Assembly: GCA_025055295.1 (NCBI GenBank)
Contig: JANWWW010000008.1
Coordinates: forward strand, 1 to 37,188
Origin: Deltaproteobacteria bacterium
GTDB lineage: Bacteria; Bdellovibrionota_C; UBA2361; JANWWW01
Direction: 5' to 3'
Length of the DNA stretch: 37,188 nucleotides
Shown here: positions 25,959 to 34,097 of the stretch, in pieces
Layout: the number at the start of each line of letters is the position of its first letter
How positions within the stretch are numbered: the stretch's first letter is position 1
Made by a program: the position numbers and the translations under genes
Notes under the pieces: generated by a model
Told to the model about the DNA's origin: nothing
Databases searched by the model: none
What the model saw: the letters and a program-made list of their open reading frames with translations, nothing else

Positions 25959-26576
25959 CTTCGCGTTTGCCAATTCACTGTATGTTTTTGCGCTTACTAC
26001 TTCTTCCCTAATTTGAGTAATTACGGTTTTGTCATCCTTAAAAAGCGGTTCTATTCTTTCAATTTCCTTAAGCAGAACATGCCTCAAACTCGTTATTTCA
26101 GCCGGAACAGTCGACGCATCAGGTTTTGAGGTTTCGCTGGTTAATCTTAATGATGTTGCCTTTTCTGTGTTTGGTTGATTTTCAAGAAAAGCAATTTTTT
26201 TTGTTGCTTCTTCCAAGGAATATTTTAATTGTTCAATCTCCACTTCCAGTTTCCTTACGTAATCCGCAGCTGGACAAATGGTTTCCTCTTTAATCAGTGG
26301 TATTTCAACCTTTTGGTTTTTTTCATTTAATGTTGCTTTAACGTTCTTTTGTTGATTTTGTTGATTTAGAAATTCCGCGTCTATTTGACTACTGTTGTTT
26401 TTTTGGTTGCAGGCTGATAACTCGTTCTCAAGGAAAACAACTTTATGAAGCAATTCCTCAACTGTTCTTTCTAGTTCTGCCACGTAATCAATAATCACTT
26501 CATTTTTTTCCGATCGTATATCTTCGCAAAAACACGCGTTGTAAATTAAGACAAATATAATAACACGCGAAATCAC
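25914..26576 (-). CDS. secreted coiled-coil protein of unknown function
   Basis: A 220-aa protein with a signal peptide (SRVIIFVLIYNACFC) and two heptad-rich coiled-coil stretches (DYVAELERTVEELLHKVVFL and DYVRKLEVEIEQLKYSLEEA, echoing each other), each beginning with a similar DYV-LE pattern. The frame is open much further upstream, inside the KAS III gene, but the start is GTG 26576. GTG overlaps the KAS III stop as GTGA, and GGAGGA stands four bases before it, one of the few strong Shine-Dalgarno sites in the window. It is therefore translationally coupled to the KAS III gene. No family is recognised. Confidence 0.8.
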   Translation of the reverse strand: MISRVIIFVLIYNACFCEDIRSEKNEVIIDYVAELERTVEELLHKVVFLENELSACNQKNNSSQIDAEFLNQQNQQKNVKATLNEKNQKVEIPLIKEETICPAADYVRKLEVEIEQLKYSLEEATKKIAFLENQPNTEKATSLRLTSETSKPDASTVPAEITSLRHVLLKEIERIEPLFKDDKTVITQIREEVVSAKTYSELANAKSKISSIKKNINKSP

Positions 26577-27595
26577 AATTCCTCCGCTTGAAGCACAAGT
26601 GTACCCCAGCTTAAACCCGCTCCCAGAACCGCGATTAAGATTTTTTGACCCGGACGAATTCTTTCCCAATTCTCGGAGAGACTGGCCAAAGCTCCAGCGG
26701 CAGCCTGATTTCCGCAAAAACTTACATTTTTCCAATGATTATTTTCCGGGATATTTGTTGCTTCAGCTATCTGTCTAAGCATTGTGTAGTTTGCCTGATG
26801 CCCAATAAAAATGTCTCTTGAAAAGTCTAGGCCGTGCTTTTCTTGCGCATCCCTTATCAATCGAACCGTTTGCCTGACAGAAAAGTTCCTGACAGCGCGT
26901 CCGTCTTGCCTGAAGTGTCCTCGTCTTTCTATCACAACGCTGTTCGCTCTAGTTGTGTCGGCATCAAAACTGGCATCTACTATGCGAAGTACCTTCGCAA
27001 ACCGTACCTTTTTTAAAAAGCTCTTTTTGACAATAACCATACTTGCCGAACCATCCCCCCAAATAGCCCCATCGGTACGATCATTATAATTAACCGCATG
27101 GGTTACTGTAGAGGACGTTACTGAAAGCGTAACTTCCGGCAGGGTCTCTTGGTTTAAATTTGCAACGAAAAACCCATGCAAAGCAACTGCCGGACAAGCA
27201 GTTACAATATCGACTGCTAATCCGTTTATTCCCAATTTTCTTTTTAGCTCATGAGAAGGCGGAGGGAAAAAATTTCTGGGTGTCACACAATCAAGTAGCA
27301 AAAGACCTGTTAGATCTTTCGAAATTTTAGCTCTCGAAAATGCCATGTTACAGGCCTCAACTGCCAAGTCTACCCAGTTCTTGGAGCAAATCTCTTCAGC
27401 TTTTTCAGGGTTTTCATTCCGTTCTTTAGCGATATACTCAAGCGGAAGAGTTATTCTCCTTTGGGATATGCCAATTTTTTCCATAATCCACTCAGAGGTG
27501 GTTCCGATATCCAGGCTCTCTATGAAATCATTGGTCAAAACCACATCGCCGTAAGAGTGCCCTACCCCAACAACGTATAACGCTTTATCAGTCAT
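26573..27595 (-). CDS. 3-oxoacyl-ACP synthase III (KAS III/FabH-like)
   Basis: A 340-aa thiolase-fold condensing enzyme. The catalytic triad is intact and spaced as in FabH: C134 in VTACPAVAL, H266 in GHQAN and N296 in CGNQAAAG (E. coli C112, H244, N274, with the same 30-residue His-Asn spacing). GAGLSWGTLVL ends the protein. The Cys context ACPAV differs from the housekeeping AC(S/A)GF, so substrate choice may differ. It follows directly on a shorter homologue lacking the triad (TAA abuts ATG), and the two may form a heterodimer as PqsC and PqsB do. It condenses an acyl-CoA with malonyl-ACP or a similar unit; the product is unknown. Confidence 0.9.
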   Translation of the reverse strand: MTDKALYVVGVGHSYGDVVLTNDFIESLDIGTTSEWIMEKIGISQRRITLPLEYIAKERNENPEKAEEICSKNWVDLAVEACNMAFSRAKISKDLTGLLLLDCVTPRNFFPPPSHELKRKLGINGLAVDIVTACPAVALHGFFVANLNQETLPEVTLSVTSSTVTHAVNYNDRTDGAIWGDGSASMVIVKKSFLKKVRFAKVLRIVDASFDADTTRANSVVIERRGHFRQDGRAVRNFSVRQTVRLIRDAQEKHGLDFSRDIFIGHQANYTMLRQIAEATNIPENNHWKNVSFCGNQAAAGALASLSENWERIRPGQKILIAVLGAGLSWGTLVLQAEEL

Positions 27596-28366
27596 TTATT
27601 CTATCCTTTCCAAAAAAGTAATACCCACTGTCGAATCGCATGATAATTCCACTACCACGTTTTTTTTGGACTTCGAGCTCTTTAGTTTTATAAAAATGTC
27701 GACCTGTGGCGGCAAATGCGAGCCCTCATTATTCTCAAAATAATCGGGTAAGATCACGCTTTGAGTGTCTAAATAATCACCAGGTATCATCCGCAGTAAT
27801 TGTTCTTTGACTTGCGACATGCGGTTTTTGTTGACCGATAGATAACTCTTCTTGAAACACGGAATTTGTCCGGAAATAGGGTACGGAATTGTCGTTTGAA
27901 TAACTTGACTTTCGCGCAGGATAAACTCCCCGGAGAGTTTTGAAAAAGTTGCCAAAACCCCCCCGCTTTGAAAAATTTTTTGATCAAAATTATTGTCGTC
28001 AAAAACCTGAACACACAAATAGCCTATTGTTGAATAGCTGATCGCTTCATGGAGAAAATACTTGCTTAAAAAAGCCAAAGAAATGCCACCAGTTACAATG
28101 TCAAAAGAAGGTTTGGTTTGGTTCATATGAAACAAACTCCACTGAGACAGAGTGGGGCTTCTGAAATCAGGATTAAATGTTTCACCTAATAAAACGTCAA
28201 CGGCATTCAAATCAATTTGGCTGAGAAGTTTCGCGCCCAGTTTATTAGCCGTTAAATCACCTAGTTCATTTTCGGGCTTGTCATACGGCGCGCCAAGAAA
28301 CGAAGCTGCTATACTAAGTCGCCACACTAAGCTGATATTATTAAGCAAATGCTCTGTCGTTTTCAC
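27596..28366 (-). CDS. KAS III-like protein without catalytic residues
   Basis: A 256-aa protein that aligns by eye with the downstream KAS III. FDIVTGGISLAFLSKYF matches VDIVTACPAVALHGFFV of the partner, and GGVLATFSKLSGEFIL and VVVELSCDSTVGITFLERIE match its WGDGSASMVIV and C-terminal strand. The catalytic Cys is Gly, and no HQAN or catalytic Asn segment remains; the middle of the fold is shortened by roughly 80 residues. It abuts the catalytic gene, whose ribosome site (AAAGGA) lies within this gene's last codons. I infer a structural partner in a heteromeric synthase, like PqsB. Its start overlaps the divergent SURF1-like start by 18 bp. Confidence 0.65.
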   Translation of the reverse strand: MKTTEHLLNNISLVWRLSIAASFLGAPYDKPENELGDLTANKLGAKLLSQIDLNAVDVLLGETFNPDFRSPTLSQWSLFHMNQTKPSFDIVTGGISLAFLSKYFLHEAISYSTIGYLCVQVFDDNNFDQKIFQSGGVLATFSKLSGEFILRESQVIQTTIPYPISGQIPCFKKSYLSVNKNRMSQVKEQLLRMIPGDYLDTQSVILPDYFENNEGSHLPPQVDIFIKLKSSKSKKNVVVELSCDSTVGITFLERIE

Positions 28367-29101
28367 TGGTTTTTTTTATTTTTTTGTTGCGGAATGAGCC
28401 TATGGCAGTATTTTAGACACGAAGAAAAAAAAGACCTTGTTGAACTGGCAAAAACCAACTTGGGTAAAGTATGGCAGATAAATGAAATAACTGGCACCGA
28501 ATATCCGAATTTGTCTGAATTTAATCTTGTCAAGGGACAAAATTTAGAGAATTCCGCAGAAAGCATATTTTTTGTGAGACGCAAATTTGGAGAAGAATTG
28601 AAATACAAAGCGTATGGTTTCATCAAAATTAATTCGTCACGACAGCATAATTTTTACCTGTTGGCGGGGTTGGGATGTTTTGGTAGTCCAGATCTCACGC
28701 TTGTTCAAAATTCTCTTAAAGATTTAAAACATTTTTGGGTTGCTCTAAGAATGCCTCAAGTCTCACCGTTTTATGTTAATTTTGTTTCATCAATCGCAAA
28801 AGTTTCCGAGTCAAACATTTTATTTATTGATAAATCTCTTCTTGAGAAAACATTCAACTTGGAGTTACACGATTTGTATCTTGAGAGAGTTTCGGAAGAT
28901 TTTTCGATAAATAAGCTTTTTGCTTTTGACCTCACGAGATCCGAACTTTTTTTTGGTTTAAAGTCATTAGCTGGCGATCCATTTTGCTTTAAACCCATTA
29001 GTCCACCCTCACTTCATTTTTCTTATATTTTCGAGTGGTTGTTTATTGGGGTCATAGGTTTTTTTCTGATTCGATTTATCGTCAAAGCGCGCCGGGTTTA
29101 G
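28349..29101 (+). CDS. SURF1-like cytochrome oxidase assembly protein
   Basis: A 250-aa protein with the SURF1 architecture: one N-terminal membrane segment ending in GMSLWQYFRHEEKKDLV (compare the family's GxWQxxRxxxK), a periplasmic domain, and a C-terminal membrane segment entered through PPSLHFSYIFEWLFIGVIGF and leaving with RFIVKARR. SURF1 helps haem insertion into cytochrome c oxidase, implying aerobic respiration. Central sequence is weakly conserved, so the call rests on the two ends and the topology. ATG 28349 is needed for the first membrane segment and overlaps the start of the divergent KAS III-like gene; the next ATG (28394) would lose it. Confidence 0.72.
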   Translation: MLCRFHWFFLFFCCGMSLWQYFRHEEKKDLVELAKTNLGKVWQINEITGTEYPNLSEFNLVKGQNLENSAESIFFVRRKFGEELKYKAYGFIKINSSRQHNFYLLAGLGCFGSPDLTLVQNSLKDLKHFWVALRMPQVSPFYVNFVSSIAKVSESNILFIDKSLLEKTFNLELHDLYLERVSEDFSINKLFAFDLTRSELFFGLKSLAGDPFCFKPISPPSLHFSYIFEWLFIGVIGFFLIRFIVKARRV

Positions 29102-30797
29102 CGAATATAAGTCAGCGACTGAATACGCATGAAGGCTTTCGTCATACATGTTCTTAGACACGCGTTATTAGTTAAACACCCTTTCACAGTCAGTAATTTA
29201 GTGCCTGTCGAGTAACAAACTTTGTCACTACATAGGAATAATTTCTTTTTGAAAACTAAAATCAAGCACACGTAGAAAATGCTGAAGAAAAAAATAAGTT
29301 TTTCAAAAATTACACGTGGACGTCATTTAGCGTTTTTGAGAAAAAGCTGAAATTTTTGCCGAATGTATATCAAAGCTAGGCGATCAAGGTAAAACGATGA
29401 TCTCTAAAAATGTTTCCATTGTCGGGTTAGTTGAATAATGAAGGATCTTCAAACAACCTTATTTGGGTCGTGTATTATTAAATGATATTTAATTTGCTTG
29501 AAGATAATAAGCTTCGGTCTTATTCGTCAGACAACTTAATCAAAGTTGCTATGAGAGTCAAAGCGTCTTGGCGAATTCTGTCAGAGTTTGTCAAAAGTCG
29601 ATCCCCCGTTCGTTTCCAGTGTAAATTAAAAATAAAGTGGCTAATTGAAATGCGTTTTCAGAATGTCTTGAGATAATTACCGAATTTCTTTCAAGGCTGA
29701 ACAGTTCTCTCATAGCGCTTAAAACATCATTTGACACATCTCACTGTCTATCCCTTGAAGAGCAAGCATACCCAAGACCTCGACTCAAGTACGGATCTTA
29801 CGTTTAATGAAAAATGAGGGTTACTAGCTTAAATTCTAGATCTATGGTCAAATTCTATTCTAGAATAGCTAAAACTATAATATCCATCCTCAATTAGATT
29901 TCAACTTTAATCAACCAGGTATTGGTCAAGCCGAGAAACTACAAAAAAAATGGAAAAGGACATATTGAGCCATTTTATTTTTCACATACTTGATCCGTCA
30001 ATGATCGAAACGGCCTCCCCTTTACTCAGCCTAACTAATGTGTCGATTTTTTTTATTATAGCTTTTTAAAATGGGCTATCGTTCTCTCAGGCCATTGTTT
30101 AAAAACAAAATAACATTGAAAGTAAAGGAAGCTGTCGTCACCTTGACAATTAATCTTTCAACCAAGGATCTAACGATACCTAGACATCCGGTCAATGATG
30201 CTCTTTTTCGAATAACAAAACCCTAATCTAATTTTTTTTGCGAGGATTATTTACCTTCAAGATCAAGCCCCCAGCTTGCTCCTTTTAGTCTACGCTACTC
30301 CCTAAACTACTAGAAATTCGTGTATGTGTACGTGACACCAACTTTCAACCTGAGTAATTCTGTGTTTTCTTTTTGCTACAACTATTCCTGTTAATGTAAT
30401 AACTTCAGTAATGTTAAGTAATATTACTTGCCTGGGTACAAAAAACAACAAACATGCTCGATATTAGAGAAACTGAATGTCAGCCATGCTGCATCGTGCC
30501 TCGTGATGCAATGAGAATAAGCGTAAACCCAAAGTTTTAACTCTGAAAATGGGTTTAAACACTCTGGGCTTTCGAGTCATACTCAATCATATAATTTCTA
30601 CCATTAAAAAAAGTTTTTACCGGTGGCCAAAGTGAGGTAAAGAAATTGCGAAATAATGCGATACTTTAATACTTTCGACACGTTTACAAGAGTAAAATAA
30701 AATTAGCTAATTAAAACTTAGGATCTCGCTAACGCCTTTTCCTCAGTGGTCTCTATTTACAGGTTTTGAACCTTGCGCATGGTTGACATCAGAAAAG

Positions 30798-30814
30798 TGT
30801 CCCACGGTGGGACA
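30798..30814. repeat. 17-bp palindrome, copy 1
   Basis: TGTCCCAC-G-GTGGGACA is a perfect 8-bp inverted repeat around one base. On the minus strand TATAAT (30819-30814) immediately precedes it, as if a -10 box adjoined an operator. TTGACA stands at 30783-30788 on the plus strand. The only related copy in the window is at 32564-32580; together they flank the unknown 316-aa gene. Confidence 0.75.
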
Positions 30815-31085
30815 TTATACCTTGAAATTCATCGCTCAAAAGATTTATCTTTTTTGCCTAACCCTCCAAATAGTTCTTGTCAAGTTTGAACTTTGGGTGC
30901 TGGTGCTGCACGGCTATGGAGACCAATAGATTAATTCTCCATCAAGCTGTATTTGACAAAGCTGTGATAAAACGACCACTCATTAATCAGAAACTATGCA
31001 AGCTAAATTGATAAAACTTCCCACACTAAATTGGGATTAATCATGACCTTGAAAGACCAGAAAGAATATACTTCAAAAGCAATTT

Positions 31086-31106
31086 AAAACCCTGGAGTTT
31101 ACTCCA
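31086..31106 (-). terminator. weak terminator-like hairpin after the 316-aa gene
   Basis: On the minus strand TGGAG, loop TAAA, CTCCA is followed by GGGTTTT. It lies about 50 bp past the stop of the unknown gene. The stem has only five pairs, so the call is tentative. Confidence 0.3.
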
Positions 31107-31154
31107 TAGAGAACGTAACTCCCTGGCACAAAAGCCTTGTAATGCTGTTTTCGT

Positions 31155-32105
31155 TTAAAACATATTCGGAATTGTTGGCTTGACAACAACCTCTCCTTCT
31201 CTTACAACTCTTACGAGGTCACAAATCAATTGCGCTGCGATAAAGCCGGTAGGTATGGGATACTGTTTTGCCCATGCGATCACGCCTTTAAGCTCTCGAT
31301 CTGATCCGAGGTTTTTTTCCGCAAGTTCGCCAACCTTAAATCCAATGTCCCAAAAAAATGTTTCATACTTTCGGATTTCTTCTTGAGAGTCGATAGAGTC
31401 TCTAGGTTGGTTTGAGTTTTCTAAACTGATGAAATCAGCGTTCTTGTCAACATAGTCCAAAAGTTCGGTCCAAAGCAAATTTCTAGATCGACTTTTTTCA
31501 TACTCAATCACATCCTCTGGGCGATACAACCTAATGACTGTTGACAAAGATTTTCTGAGAAGCCTGCTTGCTCCCTTTGCAATTTTTTCCCAATTGGATG
31601 GCTCGATTGATACAGTCGGAGCCCCTAAAACACGAATAAAGAAATTTGTCAAACCATCTCTTACATCCGAATTAAGAACAGTCTGTTGCCCGACCAAAGC
31701 CCTGACCCTGCCCTCAAACAGTCGATCCAAATAACTTTTTGAGATCGCAACTGGTCTTTGAGTACTCCTTGGCCTCGAATTAGTAATCTGTTCCAAAACA
31801 TTCACCCATATGAACATGACCCAGGGCTCGGCAGATGTAAGTTTAGTAAACTGAGATCTGTTTAAGCTAAAATGGCTCAAATCAACTACATACTCCTTTA
31901 CACGATCATAAACTTCGCCTACTTTCAACAGAGAATCTGCCCGCTGCAGGGGAGTTAGCTCCCCCAGAATTTTTCCCCTGGGCGTTGACCCTCCGTAACG
32001 ACCACTTAAGCTTACTACGTCTTCAGCAAGTCTCCTGATGACACCGAAAATAGTATCAGATAAATCAAATTTTTCAACTGGTTTTACACTCACTCTTACA
32101 CTCAT
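31155..32105 (-). CDS. unknown protein, 316 aa, with consensus promoter
   Basis: I do not recognise this protein. It is a soluble, mixed-charge protein starting MSVRVSVKPVEKF, apparently mostly helical, with no signal peptide, membrane segment, nucleotide-binding loop, or transposase or recombinase motif. The C-terminal part contains YPIPTGFIAAQLICDLVRVV. The frame is open 13 codons further up, but that extension would start on the -35 box of a perfect promoter (32116-32144). The ATG at 32103-32105 lies about 10 nt after TATAAT, giving a nearly leaderless mRNA. The gene is isolated, with gene-free DNA on both sides, and is bracketed by the two 17-bp palindromes at 30798 and 32564. Confidence 0.8.
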   Translation of the reverse strand: MSVRVSVKPVEKFDLSDTIFGVIRRLAEDVVSLSGRYGGSTPRGKILGELTPLQRADSLLKVGEVYDRVKEYVVDLSHFSLNRSQFTKLTSAEPWVMFIWVNVLEQITNSRPRSTQRPVAISKSYLDRLFEGRVRALVGQQTVLNSDVRDGLTNFFIRVLGAPTVSIEPSNWEKIAKGASRLLRKSLSTVIRLYRPEDVIEYEKSRSRNLLWTELLDYVDKNADFISLENSNQPRDSIDSQEEIRKYETFFWDIGFKVGELAEKNLGSDRELKGVIAWAKQYPIPTGFIAAQLICDLVRVVREGEVVVKPTIPNMF

Positions 32106-32115
32106 ACCTATCACT

Positions 32116-32144
32116 ATTATATTGAAATAATAACATTTTGTCAA
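32116..32144 (-). promoter_or_regulatory. perfect sigma-70-type promoter of the unknown gene
   Basis: On the minus strand TTGACA (32144-32139) and TATAAT (32121-32116) both match the consensus exactly and are separated by 17 bp. The expected transcription start falls within a few bases of the ATG at 32105, so the mRNA should have almost no leader. It is the strongest promoter seen in the window. Confidence 0.85.
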
Positions 32145-32549
32145 ACTTTTTAAACTCGTTTAACCAACGAATACTGGTCTATTAGATTGTTCAAAAGATT
32201 GGCTTTTACAAGCTTGACCATCCACCAAATACCAGCCTGCGCCCCAAGACCCGATAGACAGTATTGCATTCCGGCAATTCAAAGAATTTTACTGCGAATG
32301 GCTGAAGCTTGACTATTTAATCAAACATTTGTTGTAGAACTAAGTTTGTTCGTTGAAGGCTCGTCAGAGGTCTCATTCTAAAATTTACCGCTAAAACTTA
32401 ATTTTTTTTCCAGGGTTTTTCGCGTATTTTTGCGTCTCACATAAAAAGTTGAGATTTTTTTCATTTTAAATATCTTGATTTTGCGTCAGTAAACGCTCAA
32501 CGATATATCAACTCATACTCAGTGATTTCTCCAAGTAATCCAGATAATT
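32145..32549. other. gene-free region between truA and the unknown gene
   Basis: About 400 bp with no supportable ORF. A TCTCA/TGAGA stem followed by seven T lies near 32435-32461 on the plus strand and could be a weak terminator, although no plus-strand gene precedes it. Nothing else was recognised. Confidence 0.45.
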
Positions 32550-33356
32550 TTACCAAATCAATGTGTCCCGCCGTGGGACACCATCCCAATCACCGAACCG
32601 AGTGCCATCTTTAAGTTCAATTCCTTCAAGACATAAACCTGTAGCGGGCAAGCATTTCACAAAGGGTAACCGATAATTTGAAGTAAGGATCTCTTCAATG
32701 CTCATATTTCGTTTGGAAACCTCAATGAGTGTACCAACAATCATTCTTACCATTTTATGTAAAAACCCGGAGCCTGCGATTTCGAATATTAACAAATTCC
32801 CGGCACTGACAAATCGGGCAAGGTAAATGGTTTTGACAGTTGATAAGCTCGAACAGTATCGACTTCGAAAAGCTCGAAAATCGTGTGTACCGCATAGCTT
32901 ATTGGCTTCAGAGTTTAGTCGATCTTCATCAACATGGTGCGGGTAATGATACACCAAACACTTTTGAAAGGTTGGGGGAGTGGATCTACGGAAAATATAA
33001 TACCGGTAAAGTTTGCCGCGAATGGAATCTTTGAATTTAAAATCACTCGGAACAAGTGTTGCCGACAAAAAAGATACCTTATTTTTACACAGGAAACTCA
33101 AGGATCGGCACATGTTATCTAATTCCAAAGCGTCGTCCAGAAGCTTAGGTTTAAAGACTATAAGGTTGCATTTTGCTCTGACACCTGCGTCAGTGCGCGA
33201 ACAAACATTAATTGGTATTCTTTCTTTTGATCGAAAAAAAACTTGTAAACTGTTTTCAATTAAACCCTGTATTGTTAGCCGATTTGGCTGAAGCTGGAAC
33301 CCAGAAAATCCTTCGCCGGTATATTCGATTGAACACAGTATCTTTGAGTCCACCAC
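32550..33356 (-). CDS. truA: tRNA pseudouridine(38-40) synthase
   Basis: A 268-aa pseudouridine synthase acting on positions 38-40 of tRNA anticodon arms. The catalytic Asp is D56 in SRTDAGVRAK (family GRTDAGVHA). GKLYRYYIF, GTHDFRAFRS and AGSGFLHKMVRMIVGTLIEV follow in the normal order. The start is a GTG without a visible ribosome site. The protein ends in an unusual tail (FGDWDGVPRRDTLIW), part of which (GVPRRDT) is encoded by the second 17-bp palindrome. truA often follows rpsK-rpsD-rpoA-rplQ; here rpsK lies upstream on the same strand but the three middle genes are absent. Confidence 0.95.
   Translation of the reverse strand: MVDSKILCSIEYTGEGFSGFQLQPNRLTIQGLIENSLQVFFRSKERIPINVCSRTDAGVRAKCNLIVFKPKLLDDALELDNMCRSLSFLCKNKVSFLSATLVPSDFKFKDSIRGKLYRYYIFRRSTPPTFQKCLVYHYPHHVDEDRLNSEANKLCGTHDFRAFRSRYCSSLSTVKTIYLARFVSAGNLLIFEIAGSGFLHKMVRMIVGTLIEVSKRNMSIEEILTSNYRLPFVKCLPATGLCLEGIELKDGTRFGDWDGVPRRDTLIW
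32564..32580. repeat. 17-bp palindrome, copy 2, inside truA 3' end
   Basis: TGTCCCGC-C-GTGGGACA matches copy 1 at 30798 in 15 of 17 positions, with one arm mismatch and a changed central base. It is flanked by G and C, extending the symmetry to GTGTCCC...GGGACAC. It lies within the last codons of truA, about 420 bp upstream of the unknown gene's promoter. Confidence 0.75.
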
Positions 33357-33697
33357 AAATTGCGTCTTTTTTATCTTCAGACATTTTAAAGCGCTTTTTC
33401 AACTAAATCTCACGGTCTTAAACTTTCAAAAACACAATTTAAATTAGCTTCTGGTTTTTAAACGAGTGTAACTTTCACAACCCAATTTACGTATTCTGAT
33501 TAAATCAAGTCACGATTAAAACGTTGTTTTATAGTGAGTAGCTAGAAAAACCTTTAAATTTAATTAACTCCTGATTATGATTAAAATGAACTCAAGGCTC
33601 TTAATTAGTTGCAACACATGCAAAATCCCTAAATTTCAAACACTCGATTCGGGTTTTTACTTCGATTCGTTAAGGTTGCTAAACTTAGAAATGAAAA
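33357..33697. other. gene-free gap between rpsK and truA
   Basis: About 340 bp on the site where rpsD, rpoA and rplQ commonly lie. No recognisable piece of those genes is seen in any frame. CGATTCG occurs twice around 33645-33670, but no tRNA can be built around it. Confidence 0.5.
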
Positions 33698-34090
33698 TCA
33701 GACTCTTCTTGTCTTTCTTGGCCTGGGACCGTTGTGAGGAATTGGAGTCGTGTCTCTAATGTATTTAATCTTTAGTCCTGACTGGGCTATCGCTCTAATC
33801 GCGGTTTCTCTGCCGGCGCCGATTCCTTTTACCAAAACTCCTACGGTTTTCATCCCAAACTCCTTTGCTTTTTCGGCTGCCCTCGAGCCAGCAACCTGAG
33901 CGGCAAAAGGAGTGCCTTTTTTAGTTCCCTTAAATCCGCAAGCACCCGCGCTTGTTTGACACAGTACTTGTCCCTGCGGGTCTGTGACGCTTATCAAAGT
34001 GTTGTTGAACGATGAAAATATGTATACAAGACCGTTTGGAATATTCTTTTTGGTTTTCTTTTTTGTATCCTTCGTTGCTGTTGTCGCCAT
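33698..34090 (-). CDS. rpsK: 30S ribosomal protein S11
   Basis: A 130-aa S11, complete from [22 protein letters not shown] through [31 protein letters not shown] and the invariant ending THNG-like [15 protein letters not shown]. It binds 16S rRNA on the platform of the small subunit. It stands alone: rpsM, rpsD, rpoA and rplQ, its usual operon partners, are not in the window. A TGGTAAAAT extended -10 ends 7 nt before the ATG (34098-34103), so its mRNA may be leaderless. Confidence 0.98.
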   Translation of the reverse strand: MATTATKDTKKKTKKNIPNGLVYIFSSFNNTLISVTDPQGQVLCQTSAGACGFKGTKKGTPFAAQVAGSRAAEKAKEFGMKTVGVLVKGIGAGRETAIRAIAQSGLKIKYIRDTTPIPHNGPRPRKTRRV

Positions 34091-34097
34091 CCATGTG

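Larger units (their letters stand above)
29102..31154. other. 2-kb gene-free region
   Basis: About 2050 bp between two convergent stop codons. All frames are broken, and the longest open stretch (29482-29676, 64 codons) has no recognisable content. I looked for tRNA, tmRNA, RNase P and SRP RNA signatures and saw none. It contains one 17-bp palindrome (30798-30814), two 14-bp AT-rich palindromes (29855-29868 and 30416-30429) and an 8-bp inverted repeat TAAACCCA/TGGGTTTA near 30524-30556. It could be decayed coding sequence, hold unrecognised small RNAs, or be a regulatory or structural region. Confidence 0.55.

Noticed and set aside
26577-26735. N-terminal extension of the coiled-coil protein
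   Set aside because: It lies inside the KAS III gene, is out of frame with it, and the GTG with GGAGGA at 26576 followed by a signal peptide is a clear start.
29482-29676. 64-codon plus-strand ORF in the 2-kb gap
   Set aside because: Single short ORF with no ribosome site, no family resemblance and no neighbour; probably chance.
29855-30429. 14-bp palindromes CTATTCTAGAATAG (29855) and AAGTAATATTACTT (30416)
   Set aside because: A few AT-rich palindromes of this length are expected by chance in 37 kb; they are unrelated to each other and not repeated.
30798-30814. parS centromere site
   Set aside because: The outer TGT..CAC pattern is like parS, but two positions per arm differ and the centre has one extra base, which would shift the half-sites; no parAB genes are seen.
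33640-33680. Possible tRNA T-loop (CGATTCG repeats)
   Set aside because: No acceptor stem, anticodon arm or CCA could be folded around it.
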